Below, piece after piece: positions 26,135 to 33,768 of a stretch of DNA of 64,000 nucleotides. The stretch is from Streptomyces spinosisporus (GTDB taxonomy: Bacteria; Actinomycetota; Actinomycetes; Streptomycetales; Streptomycetaceae). The DNA lies in NCBI RefSeq assembly GCF_022698145.1, contig NZ_JALDAX010000007.1, forward strand, positions 62,001 to 126,000, written 5' to 3'. Below the pieces are notes generated by a model that saw only the letters and a list, made by a program, of their open reading frames with translations, made no database searches and was not told the DNA's origin. The position numbers and the translations under genes are program-made. Numbering within the stretch: the stretch's first letter is position 1; each line of letters opens with the position of its first letter.

Positions 26135-27277
26135 TCAGCCGACATCGGTGCCGAGCGCCTTCTCGGCCTTGGGGAAGTAGCTGGAGAAGCTCTTGTAGTC
26201 GTCCAGCGTCTTGGTCCCGAACCACTTGAGGTGCGCGTCGCAGATCGACTTCAGGACCGCGTTGTCGCCGGGGTCGGAGCAGTCGGTGTCCACCGGGATA
26301 CGGGAGTTGTAGGTCTTCGCCAGCACACTCTGGGCCGCGTCCGAGGAGAGGAACCGGGTGAGCAGCACGGCGGCCGCCGGGTGCGGCGCGCCCTTGGGCA
26401 CGTACAGATACGACTCGTTGGCGTTCGTCGGCGACAGCGGGGCCACCGCGACCGGGGCGCCCTTCTTCTGCGCCTGCAGCACGAGATTGATGAGGCTGGT
26501 GCCGATGCTCACCTGCCCCGACTCGATCGGGGCCTCCGACTGGGTGGTGTTGGGCGTGAAGTGGGGATTCTGCGCGGCGAACTTCTCGGCCCAGGCGAGG
26601 GACTTGGCCTCACCGAGTGAGGGGTCGAGGTCCCAGACGGTCATGAACGAGGCACGGGACTCGGCCGAGACCTTCCCGCCCGACCACTTCGGATCCAGCA
26701 GGTCGTCCCAGGTCTTCGGCAGATCGGCCGGCTTGACCTTGTCGGTGTTGTACGCCCACACCTTCGGCACCGACCAGATGTAGACGAGGTTCTTCTCGAA
26801 GACGTTCTCCTTGGCGATGCCGTACTTCGCCCAGTCGACGTCGTCGGCCAGCTGCAGGGACGGAAGCACGGTGAGGCCGCCCGCGTTGGCGACGTCGACC
26901 GACACCTTCCGCGCGGCCTCCTCCATCTTCAACTGGCTGACCTGGTCGGGGGCCTTGGTATTGGTGTACTTGATCTTGATGCCCGGGTACTTCTTCTCGA
27001 ACAGATCGATCGCCGGCTGCATCTGGCTCTGCGGCTTGGGCGCCGACCAGGCGACCGTGCCCTCCTTCTTCGCCTGCTTGACGAGGTCGCTCGTCGTCGA
27101 CGGCAGGCCCGCGGCGCTCGCTCCGGTGCCGCACGCCGACAGGGACGCGCCGGTGACCAGCGCCATGCCGATCGCCACGGGCAGCCGCAGCCGCAGCCGC
27201 CGCGAACGCACCGACGGTTGCGAGGCGTTCGCGGCCGTGCGGGCCCGCGTCGGCCGGTTCGCCGGGATGTGCCTCAT
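26135..27277 (-). CDS. ABC solute-binding lipoprotein (Fe3+-type fold), paralogue 2
   Basis: 380 residues. An Arg-rich N-terminal extension of about 33 residues precedes the hydrophobic core and lipobox TGASLSACG. The mature part is a near copy of the 25013–26077 product, with long shared blocks such as WSGGKVSAESRASFMTVWDL and SDAAQSVLAKTYNSRIP. Differences cluster between residues about 55–80 and 160–175. The genes lie head to tail 57 bp apart, so this is a tandem duplication. Two binding proteins for one permease suggest two related ligands. Confidence 0.9.
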   Translation of the reverse strand: MRHIPANRPTRARTAANASQPSVRSRRLRLRLPVAIGMALVTGASLSACGTGASAAGLPSTTSDLVKQAKKEGTVAWSAPKPQSQMQPAIDLFEKKYPGIKIKYTNTKAPDQVSQLKMEEAARKVSVDVANAGGLTVLPSLQLADDVDWAKYGIAKENVFEKNLVYIWSVPKVWAYNTDKVKPADLPKTWDDLLDPKWSGGKVSAESRASFMTVWDLDPSLGEAKSLAWAEKFAAQNPHFTPNTTQSEAPIESGQVSIGTSLINLVLQAQKKGAPVAVAPLSPTNANESYLYVPKGAPHPAAAVLLTRFLSSDAAQSVLAKTYNSRIPVDTDCSDPGDNAVLKSICDAHLKWFGTKTLDDYKSFSSYFPKAEKALGTDVG

Positions 27278-27348
27278 CGTCGTACGACCTTCCTCACACG
27301 GGTTGTCTCTCGTGCCGTCCGTCGGCGGCGCGGGGCGTCGTCGGAATG

Positions 27349-28215
27349 TCATCGCGCACCCACCGCCACCTCGTAGACCCGCGCGGCGTTCCCGCCCAGC
27401 ACCGCCGCCCGGTCCGCGCCCTTCAGCCACGACAGACGGGCCTCGATCCCGTCGCGCAGCTCGGCCGGCGACCCTTCCGAGGCGGGGAAGTTCGAGCCCC
27501 ACATCAGGCGCTCGGCACCGAACATCCCGACCAGCCGGCGCAGGACCTCGGTGGCGTCCGCGCCCGGTTCGTCGTCGAGGCGGCGCAGCGCGGGCGGGGT
27601 CACCTTCAGGTGCACGCCCTCGAAGCGGGCCAGCCGGCCGATCTCGGCCAGGTGCGGATACGGCGCGCCGCCCGAGGCGTCGGGGCGGCCCGCGTGGTCG
27701 AGCAGCACCGTCATGCCGGGCCGTGTCTCCAGCACCTCGGCGAGCTTCGGCGCGTCCTTGGAGTGCATCTGGATGCACACCGGGATCCGCTGCTCGCTCA
27801 CGTAGTCCCACACGGCCCGCATGCGTTCGTCCGAGACGCCCGACCCGGGTGTGGGCACCTTGGTCGTGCCGTCGGACACCCGGATCCGTACGCCGCGAAA
27901 GCCGCGTTCCTCGATCCAGTACCGCAGGTTCTCCACCGCCGTGTCGGCGAGGAAGTCCACCGAGCAGACGCCCACGAGACGGTCGGGGAAGCGCCTGAGC
28001 GCATCGGCGGCATAGCTGTTGTCGAATCCGTAGAACGTGGAGGCCTGCACGAGGGCGGCGCGCTCCACCCCGGCCGCATCCAGGCTGCGGACCAACTGGT
28101 CGGCGTCGGCCGGGCGTTGGCGGGACCACTGCGAGTGGGTGCCGCCGAGCGGCTTCGACGGATAGGTGCCGGTGTCGGAGGAGATGGCGTGGGTGTGGGT
28201 GTCGAAGTAGTGCAT
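27349..28215 (-). CDS. Amidohydrolase-2 (TIM-barrel metal-dependent hydrolase/lactonase-like)
   Basis: 288 residues. FDTHTHAI at the N-terminus gives the HxH metal pair, LLDHAGRPD holds the later metal/catalytic His-Asp region, and MWGSNFPASE is the C-terminal Asn/Asp-type barrel-end motif. The family (COG3618) includes sugar-lactone hydrolases and 2-pyrone-4,6-dicarboxylate-lactonase-like enzymes; it is cytoplasmic. AGGAG lies 5 nt before the ATG. It has a clear paralogue at 40668–41528 (shared SQW/SEW, ALVQA, YGFDNSY-like and WGSN segments) on the other arm of the locus. Confidence 0.85.
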   Translation of the reverse strand: MHYFDTHTHAISSDTGTYPSKPLGGTHSQWSRQRPADADQLVRSLDAAGVERAALVQASTFYGFDNSYAADALRRFPDRLVGVCSVDFLADTAVENLRYWIEERGFRGVRIRVSDGTTKVPTPGSGVSDERMRAVWDYVSEQRIPVCIQMHSKDAPKLAEVLETRPGMTVLLDHAGRPDASGGAPYPHLAEIGRLARFEGVHLKVTPPALRRLDDEPGADATEVLRRLVGMFGAERLMWGSNFPASEGSPAELRDGIEARLSWLKGADRAAVLGGNAARVYEVAVGAR

Positions 28216-28273
28216 CAGTTCTCCTGAGGGGTGGCGGAGCGGGACGTCCGGGCGGTGGACCGGCGTGTGCCGC

Positions 28274-29161
28274 TCATGACTCGGCCACGTACTTCGTGAA
28301 GTCGGCGAAGAGGGACTCGGCCGTCATCGCCGAGCGGATGACCTGCTGCTCGCGGGCATGGCGGATCGCGGTGTCGAGGGTGGCGAGGAGGGTGTCGGTG
28401 ACGCCGTACCGGACCACCTCGTCGCGGATCGTGCGGGGTGTCTGCGGGCGGGCTTCGTCGATACCGCGCGCCAGGGCGCGGTAGAGCGCGCGGACCGCGT
28501 CGGGCCGGGTTTCCAGCAGGTCGCGGCGGACGACGGCGAGGTGGTTGACCGGGATCCAGCCGTGCCGGCGGACATGCTCCTCCTGCCGTGCCTTCCAGTC
28601 GGGGAGCAGCGGTACGAGCTCGTCGACGTGGTCCGCCGAGCGTGCGCCCATCACCATGGCCGCGAGATCGCCGGCGCGCAGCAGGTCGACCAGCCCCGCG
28701 TCGGTGCGTTCGACGTTCGCGGGCTCCGCGGCGGCGGCGATGTGCGGTCCCTCGGTCGTCACCCAGGTGATGTCCTGCGCGGCGACGCCGTAGGTGTCGC
28801 TCAGCATGCCGCGCACCCACAGGCCGGTGGTCTGGCTGTAGGCGCGGACACCGACGCGGCGCCCGCGCAGACCGTCCGGTGCGAGGCCGTTGCCCCAGGT
28901 CCAGATCGAGCGGTGGTGGTGGTTGCCGTGCAGCACGACGGGCAGGGCCACCAGGGGCCGGCCTGCCTCGACCGCCTGCAGGAGGGTCGCGACGGCGAGC
29001 TCGCTCACGTCGTAGCGCAGCTCGCGCACCATGGGGGCGAAGGCCCGGTGGATGGGCTCCACCTCCACGAAGTCGAGCTCGCAGCCCTCCGGTGCGATCG
29101 TCCCGTCCTTGAGGGCCCGGGTGTGGGCGTAGTCGCGGATCGCGACCTTGAGCGGACTCAC
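28274..29161 (-). CDS. 4,5-dihydroxyphthalate decarboxylase (Pht5)-like protein, paralogue 1
   Basis: 295 residues from a GTG overlapping the stop of a 21-codon leader ORF (GTGA). VAIRDYAHTRALKDGTIAPEG, a FDVxE-like segment (YDVSELAV) and RRVGVRAYSQTTGLWVRGML…YGV are the signatures of the Pht5 family, which has a periplasmic-binding-protein-like fold but no signal peptide. Family members decarboxylate hydroxylated phthalates; others are annotated as NMT1/THI5-like. It is the first large gene of the minus arm. Three paralogues lie on the plus arm, and 36485–37399 is the closest by eye. The substrate is unknown. Confidence 0.8.
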   Translation of the reverse strand: MSPLKVAIRDYAHTRALKDGTIAPEGCELDFVEVEPIHRAFAPMVRELRYDVSELAVATLLQAVEAGRPLVALPVVLHGNHHHRSIWTWGNGLAPDGLRGRRVGVRAYSQTTGLWVRGMLSDTYGVAAQDITWVTTEGPHIAAAAEPANVERTDAGLVDLLRAGDLAAMVMGARSADHVDELVPLLPDWKARQEEHVRRHGWIPVNHLAVVRRDLLETRPDAVRALYRALARGIDEARPQTPRTIRDEVVRYGVTDTLLATLDTAIRHAREQQVIRSAMTAESLFADFTKYVAES

Positions 29162-29223
29162 GCGAGCACCGTCCCGTCCCGCCTGTCCCGCACACCGGCG
29201 TCGGTCGAGAGGGAACCGTTCAT
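29158..29223 (-). CDS. Short leader ORF (21 codons) coupled to the Pht5-like gene
   Basis: An ATG is preceded by GGAGGA with a 5-nt gap, the best ribosome-binding site in this leader. It opens 21 codons (starting MNGSLSTDAG) that end in a TGA overlapping the GTG start of the downstream gene (GTGA). The downstream GTG has no good site of its own. This layout indicates translational coupling, possibly a regulatory leader peptide. The peptide is Asp/Arg/Gly-rich and resembles no family I know. Confidence 0.55.
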   Translation of the reverse strand: MNGSLSTDAGVRDRRDGTVLA

Positions 29224-29477
29224 CGTCTTCCTCCGAGATCTTCGAACTGCACTGGCTGGTCGGCGCATCCGTCTGGTCGACGCATCCGTCCGTGCGGGCC
29301 TCCTCCGCCGGGAAGGGAAGGGGAGAGGCCGCGCTGCGCGCCCGCGGCGGCGGTCGTATGTGGCGGTAAGTGACTGCTGAGCTACGGCAGTTCTGGATCG
29401 GATGCACCCGACGGAGCATCGGCGTCGGCTGAATTCATCTGCTGATGCGGCCTCGGCGACCCTGCGTGGATCCGAGA

Positions 29478-29488
29478 TTGTCGGACAA
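29478..29488. promoter_or_regulatory. Operator O1 of the minus-arm promoter, TTGTCGGACAA-type
   Basis: A perfect TTGTC-G-GACAA palindrome lies 11 nt downstream of the minus-arm -10 element, centred at about +11. The spacing is the same as for the plus-arm operator at 31133–31143. A GntR/FCD repressor is the likely ligand. Confidence 0.7.
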
Positions 29489-29492
29489 GCAG

Positions 29493-29528
29493 TGACGGGA
29501 ACGTAACACCGCCGTCTTGGGGCTGCAA
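29493..29528 (-). promoter_or_regulatory. Promoter of the minus catabolic arm
   Basis: Read on the minus strand, -35 TTGCAG (29523–29528), a 17-nt spacer and -10 TACGTT (29500–29505). An 18-nt block, GGTGTTACGTTCCCGTCA, over the -10 is identical to that of the plus-arm promoter at 31111–31128. The 5' leader to the leader ORF is about 270 nt. Confidence 0.68.
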
Positions 29529-29586
29529 GAAGTCTGCAGGAATAACATTCAATTCCTGGGCGGTCTTCGCTCGGAGGTCTGCCGGA

Positions 29587-29597
29587 TTGTTGGACAA
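29587..29597. promoter_or_regulatory. Upstream operator O2 of the minus arm (TTGTTGGACAA)
   Basis: On the minus strand this reads TTGTCCAACAA, identical to the site at 31025–31035. Its centre is 109 bp upstream of the O1 centre, matching the 108-bp spacing on the other arm. It lies between the MFS 3' end and the minus-arm promoter. Confidence 0.62.
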
Positions 29598-29686
29598 CAC
29601 GAGCTGATCGCTGGTGCGGCGTCCTTCGTCGCGGGCGGCGTGAACCCGTCGTCGCGGCCCTGCCGGCCCGGCCGGCGCTCCCGGAC

Positions 29687-30997
29687 CTACGGGGTGCGGT
29701 CGGTCAGTGACCGGGCGAGCACCGCCAGGCCGATCCCCGCCGCGGCCAGACCGCCCACCAGCAGCGCGCTGCGCGCTCCCCATGCCGCGCCGATCGCCCC
29801 CACCGCCGGGGCGCCGAACACCGTGCCGCCCAGCCAGCCGATCGACCAGATCGACATCACCCGCCCCCGCATCTGCGGCACGGCCTCCATCTGCATCAAC
29901 GTCTTCGCCGACGAGTTGAACGTGATCGAGCCCGACCCCACGAACACCAGGATCACCAGCGCCGTCGGCAGCGTCGGGGCCAGGGCGGCGGCGCAGATCA
30001 GGGCGCCCCAGATCACCGCCGACCAGGACAGCGAGCGGGTCCCCAGATGGCGTCTTCGGCGCATCGCCGCGAACCCGCCGATCACCCCGCCCACGCTCAT
30101 GCACGCCATCGCCGCCCCGTACGCCGCGGGGCCCGCACCGAATCCTGACGTGGTGAGCAGGGGCAGACTCACAGGGAACTCCCAGGTCAGCATGCCCGTC
30201 ACATAGACCATCGCCATCGGGCGCAGCAGCTGCGGGGTGCGGCAGATGTAGGCCAGGCCGGCGCGTATCTGCCCGGCGGCCCGCTCCTCCCGCTCGGCGG
30301 GATACATCTCCCCCGAGCGCAGCATCAGCAGGCTCGCGATCACCGCGACGAAGGACACCGTGTCCAGCGCGAAGCAGGGCGTCACCCCCAGGGCCGCGAT
30401 GACGACACCCGCCAGCCCCGGACCGACCAGCTTCGCCGTGTTGACGAAGGTCGAGTTGACGGCGATGGCGTTGGGCAGGTGCTCGCGGTCCACCAGCTCG
30501 CTGATCAGGCTCTGCCGGGCCGGATTGTCGAAGACATTGGTCAGGCCCGTCGCCAGCATCAGGACCAGCAGTAACGGCAGCGTCATGACGCCCGCCCACG
30601 ACAGCGCCGTCAGCAGCGCCGCCAGGGCCGCGGAGCACGACTGGGTGAGCGTGAGCAGACGCCGGGTGTCGTGCCGGTCCACCACCAGACCGCCCCAGAC
30701 GCCCAGCACCAGGACGGGCAGATAGCGGGTGCCGGTCACCACGCCCAGCAGCGTCCCGCTGTGGGTGAGCTGCAGGGTCAGCCAGCCCACCGCGATGTTC
30801 TGCATCCAGTTCCCGACCACCGATGTGGTCTGCCCCAGTGCGTACAGCCGGTAGTTCCTGATCCGCAGCGAGGCGAACGTGCCCGGGCGCCCGCCACTGT
30901 CGTCGGCCGCACCGCGCCGAAGGCTTCGTAGCTGCACCTGGTCCTCCGTTCCCGGCCCGGACTCGGAGCCACCTGCGGTCCCGTAACCGGCACTCAT
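29687..30997 (-). CDS. MFS exporter (EntS/MFS_3-like)
   Basis: 436 residues with about twelve transmembrane helices. SLRIRNYRLYALGQTTSVVGNWMQNIAVGWL is the typical opening of EntS-like MFS_3 proteins, followed by a GGLVVDRHDTRRLL loop-2/3 motif and MRGRVMSIWS in the second half. These are drug or siderophore exporters. It sits between the two arms of the catabolic locus. A candidate leaderless promoter (-35 TTGGAC at 31027–31032, 18-nt spacer, -10 TACTAC at 31003–31008) overlaps the operator at 31025–31035, so it is probably in the same regulon and may export a toxic intermediate. Confidence 0.88.
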   Translation of the reverse strand: MSAGYGTAGGSESGPGTEDQVQLRSLRRGAADDSGGRPGTFASLRIRNYRLYALGQTTSVVGNWMQNIAVGWLTLQLTHSGTLLGVVTGTRYLPVLVLGVWGGLVVDRHDTRRLLTLTQSCSAALAALLTALSWAGVMTLPLLLVLMLATGLTNVFDNPARQSLISELVDREHLPNAIAVNSTFVNTAKLVGPGLAGVVIAALGVTPCFALDTVSFVAVIASLLMLRSGEMYPAEREERAAGQIRAGLAYICRTPQLLRPMAMVYVTGMLTWEFPVSLPLLTTSGFGAGPAAYGAAMACMSVGGVIGGFAAMRRRRHLGTRSLSWSAVIWGALICAAALAPTLPTALVILVFVGSGSITFNSSAKTLMQMEAVPQMRGRVMSIWSIGWLGGTVFGAPAVGAIGAAWGARSALLVGGLAAAGIGLAVLARSLTDRTP

Positions 30998-31024
30998 GGT
31001 CCGTAGTAGTGGATGGTCCAGCGT

Positions 31025-31035
31025 TTGTCCAACAA
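31025..31035. promoter_or_regulatory. Operator O2 of the plus arm (TTGTCCAACAA)
   Basis: Near-palindrome with one mismatch. Its centre lies 108 bp upstream of the O1 centre and it covers the candidate -35 of the MFS gene. The sequence is identical to the minus-strand reading of 29587–29597. Confidence 0.65.
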
Positions 31036-31092
31036 TCTGCAGCCTGGTGGTGCCGGGTCATCGCGAGGGTGCAGGTTTTTCCTGCGCAGTCC

Positions 31093-31128
31093 TTGTCGGT
31101 GCGCGAACGTGGTGTTACGTTCCCGTCA
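31093..31128 (+). promoter_or_regulatory. Promoter of the plus catabolic arm
   Basis: -35 TTGTCG (31093–31098), a 17-nt spacer and -10 TACGTT (31116–31121), within an 18-nt block identical to the minus-arm promoter. The predicted start is near 31128. Confidence 0.68.
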
Positions 31129-31132
31129 TCAG

Positions 31133-31143
31133 TTGTCGGACAA
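31133..31143. promoter_or_regulatory. Operator O1 of the plus arm (TTGTCGGACAA)
   Basis: Perfect 5-1-5 palindrome 11 nt after the -10 hexamer, where a bound protein would block transcription. It is the same motif and position as on the minus arm. Confidence 0.7.
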
Positions 31144-31336
31144 TGTCTGGGACGCCTGGCGTTGCGAGCCAGTGAACCGGCAGACCGACAGCGGCGGTTC
31201 AGGCGCCCGAGCGCCCAGCTGCGAGCCGCCGTCCACACACCAGCCGAGCACCCGCCACTGCCGCCACGAGCGCCGCCACCGGCGCCGGCGCACGACCTTC
31301 CGCCCCGTCGCCGGCGGAAGGGCCGAGGAGAGGGAT

Positions 31337-32134
31337 ATGTCGACCAGCCAGCGCCAACCACCCGGCGAAGCCCTGCGCTTCGAGCACGTCACCCTGGAGT
31401 TCCCCGGGAGCCACCGGCCGGCGATCGAGGACGTGTCGCTCCAGGTCGACCGCGGCAAGGTGGTCGCCGTGATCGGACCGAGCGGCTGCGGGAAGAGCAC
31501 CATCCTCAACCTGGCCGCGGGCCTGCTGACCCCCACCCGGGGCGAGGTCCACTACGCAGGCCGGCCGGTCACGGGCGTCAACTCCGATGCCGCGTACGTC
31601 ACCCAGCAGTCCCATCTGCTGCCCTGGCTGAGCGTGAAGGCGAACATCGCGCTGGCGCTGAAGTTCCGCAGCGTGCCGAAGGACGAGCGCGAGGAGCGCG
31701 TCGCGCACTGGGTCGAACTCGTCGGTCTGACCGGGTTCGAGAACCACTACCCGCGTGAGCTGTCCGGCGGCATGCAGAAGCGCTGCGCCATCGCGCGGGC
31801 CCTGATCTACGACCCCTCGATCGTGCTGATGGACGAGCCCTTCGGCCCACTGGACGCCATCACCCGGCTGGAGTTGCAGCAGGAACTGCTCAACATCTGG
31901 CGGGAGCAGAACGGCACCCTGATCTTCGTCACTCACGACCTGAACGAGGCGATCTACCTCGCCGACGAGGTGGTGGTGATGTCGAAGGGCCCCGGCACCG
32001 TCCGCCGCACCATCCCCGTCCCCTTCGAACGGCCCCGGCGGATCGGCTCGCTCGTCGAGTCGCGCGCGTTCTCCGAACTCCACAACGACCTGTGGAGCCT
32101 GTTCGCCGCCGAACGCAAGGGAGCCGCCGCCTGA
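31337..32134 (+). CDS. ABC transporter ATPase, nitrate/sulfonate/taurine (SsuB/TauB-like) type
   Basis: 265 residues. Walker A GPSGCGKST, QQSHLLPWLSV Q-loop, signature LSGGMQKRCAIARAL, Walker B IVLMDEPFGPLDAITR and VTHDLNEAIYLAD are intact and typical of the SsuB/TauB group. It has no TOBE domain. GAGGAGAGGG precedes the ATG; the long upstream frame is not coding. The matching binding protein and permease lie at the far end of the same operon (43987–45938), ten genes away. It is the first gene of the plus arm. Confidence 0.92.
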   Translation: MSTSQRQPPGEALRFEHVTLEFPGSHRPAIEDVSLQVDRGKVVAVIGPSGCGKSTILNLAAGLLTPTRGEVHYAGRPVTGVNSDAAYVTQQSHLLPWLSVKANIALALKFRSVPKDEREERVAHWVELVGLTGFENHYPRELSGGMQKRCAIARALIYDPSIVLMDEPFGPLDAITRLELQQELLNIWREQNGTLIFVTHDLNEAIYLADEVVVMSKGPGTVRRTIPVPFERPRRIGSLVESRAFSELHNDLWSLFAAERKGAAA

Positions 32135-32194
32135 CCTCCCAGGATTTCCACGACTTCCACGACGCCATGAGCACCGCCGAATGAGGTCCCTGTC

Positions 32195-32893
32195 TTGATA
32201 TCGATCACGGAAGAGATCGCCGTACCCAGTCCGCCCGAGCGTGTCTGGGAGGTCATCTCCAACCCCTCGGACGTCGTGTCGTGCATCGGCGGCGCCGAAC
32301 TCGGGCCGTCGCACGACGACGGGTCCTTCGACGGCACGCTGGCCATCAGATTCGGCGGTATCCGGGTCAAGTTCGCCGCCCGCGTCTCACTGGACCTCGA
32401 CGAGCCCGCACGGGAGGGACGTCTCTCGGCCCGCGGCAAGGACGGACAGGGCGCCACCCGCTTCAGCGCCCACGCCACCTTCCGGGTCGTCCCGGGCGAG
32501 ACACCCGGCACCTCACTCGTCTCGTGCGACGGCGAGATCCAACTCAACGGCAAACTCGCCAAGTTGATCGAGTCGGGAGCCGGAGTGGTGGTCTCCCGGA
32601 TGACCAAGGAGTTCACCGACGAACTCGTCAAGCTCTGCGCCGGCCCGACCGAGCCGCAGAAGGCGCCCTCGGCCGAGGCCTCCGCCGGGTCCGCCGCCGC
32701 ACCCGCCGTACCCGCCGTACCCGCAGCGCCCGCCGGGTCACGGCCCGCCCCGCCCCGGCCGGCCGGTCTGCTCGCCCGCCTGCGTGCGTGGTGGTCCCGG
32801 CGCCGGGCGCGCCGCCAGGGCAGTGCGCCGCAGCCGGCGGCCCGCACGCTCCACCCGTCCGACGAAGCACTCCGCCAGGGAGGCCGACGATGA
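32195..32893 (+). CDS. CoxG-like SRPBCC-fold protein
   Basis: 232 residues from a TTG with TGAGG 9–13 nt upstream. Residues 1–145 match the CoxG family: ISITEEIAVPSPPERVWEVISNPSDVVSCIGGAEL, KFAARVSLDLDEP and LIESGAGVVVSRMTKEFTDEL. A low-complexity Ala/Pro segment follows, then an Arg/Trp-rich amphipathic tail (LLARLRAWWSRRRARRQ) that may bind membranes. CoxG proteins normally accompany molybdenum CO dehydrogenases or related hydroxylases and have been linked to quinone or lipid handling, but no CoxLMS genes are present here. It overlaps the aldolase gene by 4 nt. Confidence 0.82.
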   Translation: MISITEEIAVPSPPERVWEVISNPSDVVSCIGGAELGPSHDDGSFDGTLAIRFGGIRVKFAARVSLDLDEPAREGRLSARGKDGQGATRFSAHATFRVVPGETPGTSLVSCDGEIQLNGKLAKLIESGAGVVVSRMTKEFTDELVKLCAGPTEPQKAPSAEASAGSAAAPAVPAVPAAPAGSRPAPPRPAGLLARLRAWWSRRRARRQGSAPQPAARTLHPSDEALRQGGRR

Positions 32894-33765
32894 CAACGCC
32901 CAGGCTCAACAAGGTGATCGGCACGCTGGCCGAGGGCAGGCACGTCTTCGCGACGTTCTCGGCCGCGGACCCGGCCGCCGCGACCGAGCTCAGCACCTCG
33001 GACTACGACGCCGTGGTGTTCGAGATGGAGCACAAGCCCTGGGACATCAACGCCCTGCGCGACAGCTTCCAGTACCTGCTCAACCGGCGCCGGATCTTCG
33101 GCGCGGACAGCCTCGCACCCGACGTCACCCCGCTGGTGCGCATCCCCGCCAACGGCGCGGAGAAGGCGCAGTGGCACGCCAAACAGGCCCTCGATCTCGG
33201 CGCGTTCGGCATCATCTGGCCGCACATCTCCACGGTGGAGGAGGCCCGCAACGCCGTCGCCGCCTGCCGCTACCCGCGGCTGCCCGACGCCCCGCTGTAC
33301 GAGCCGCCCGGGCTGCGCGGCGACGGCCCGCACGCGGCGACCCGCTACTGGGGCGTCCCGAACACCGAGTACTACGCCCGGGCCGACGTATGGCCGCTCG
33401 CCGAGGACGGCGAGATCCTCGTCGGCCTGATGATCGAGGACCAGCTCGGCATCGAGAACCTGCCGGACATCCTCGACCGGGTGCCGGGCATCGGCCTGAT
33501 CCTCATCGGCGAGGGCGACATGAGCCAGGAGCTGGGCGTGCCCCGCCAGTACGAGCACCCGCGCGTCCTTGAGTGCAAGCGGCGCATCCTCGACATCTGC
33601 GGCGAACGCGGGGTCGCCGTCGGGCACCCCCATGTGACCGCGGACAACGTCAAGCGCGTGCTCGACGACGGCTACCGGTTCCTGATGTCGGCCCCGGTGC
33701 GCAGCTACCCCGGCCTGGAGAAGGGCCGGGAACTGACCGGCCGCGACGCGCGAGTTTCGGAGTAA
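32890..33765 (+). CDS. HpcH/HpaI-family aldolase
   Basis: 291 residues, coupled to the CoxG-like gene (ATGA). VFEMEHKPWD, PLVRIPANG, LVGLMIEDQLGIENL and IGEGDMSQELG correspond to the family's Arg, Glu and Asp metal/substrate motifs in a TIM barrel. Family members cleave 4-hydroxy-2-oxo acids, typically to pyruvate and an aldehyde, using a divalent metal. This is a classic late step in aromatic and dicarboxylate breakdown. The insertion around PPGLRGDGPHAATRYWGV is common in members acting on acidic substrates. Substrate unknown. Confidence 0.87.
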   Translation: MTTPRLNKVIGTLAEGRHVFATFSAADPAAATELSTSDYDAVVFEMEHKPWDINALRDSFQYLLNRRRIFGADSLAPDVTPLVRIPANGAEKAQWHAKQALDLGAFGIIWPHISTVEEARNAVAACRYPRLPDAPLYEPPGLRGDGPHAATRYWGVPNTEYYARADVWPLAEDGEILVGLMIEDQLGIENLPDILDRVPGIGLILIGEGDMSQELGVPRQYEHPRVLECKRRILDICGERGVAVGHPHVTADNVKRVLDDGYRFLMSAPVRSYPGLEKGRELTGRDARVSE

Positions 33766-33768
33766 TCC

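Larger units (their letters stand above)
30998..31336. promoter_or_regulatory. Intergenic control region between MFS exporter and plus catabolic arm
   Basis: 339 bp. It holds the candidate MFS promoter, operator O2 (31025–31035), the plus-arm promoter (31093–31121), operator O1 (31133–31143) and a leader of about 209 nt. That leader carries a 9-bp stem-loop (31296–31321, CCTTCCGCC pairing with GGCGGAAGG) ending 4 nt before the GAGGAG ribosome-binding site of the ABC ATPase, so it could control translation. Confidence 0.6.

Noticed and set aside
29636..29700. GCCGGCC/GGCCGGC repeat after the MFS gene as a terminator
   Set aside because: The arms abut with a one-base gap, so a stable loop cannot form without losing most pairs. 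GC-rich chance.
29478..31143. MFS gene flanked by inverted copies of the promoter element, as an invertible segment or transposon
   Set aside because: Identity is limited to the 18-nt block and operators, both promoters point outward, and no recombinase or target duplication is seen. Paralogous promoters explain it better.
32167..32184. Five-codon ATG…TGA mini-ORF before the CoxG-like gene
   Set aside because: No good ribosome-binding site of its own, and too short to call. The CoxG-like start has its own TGAGG site.
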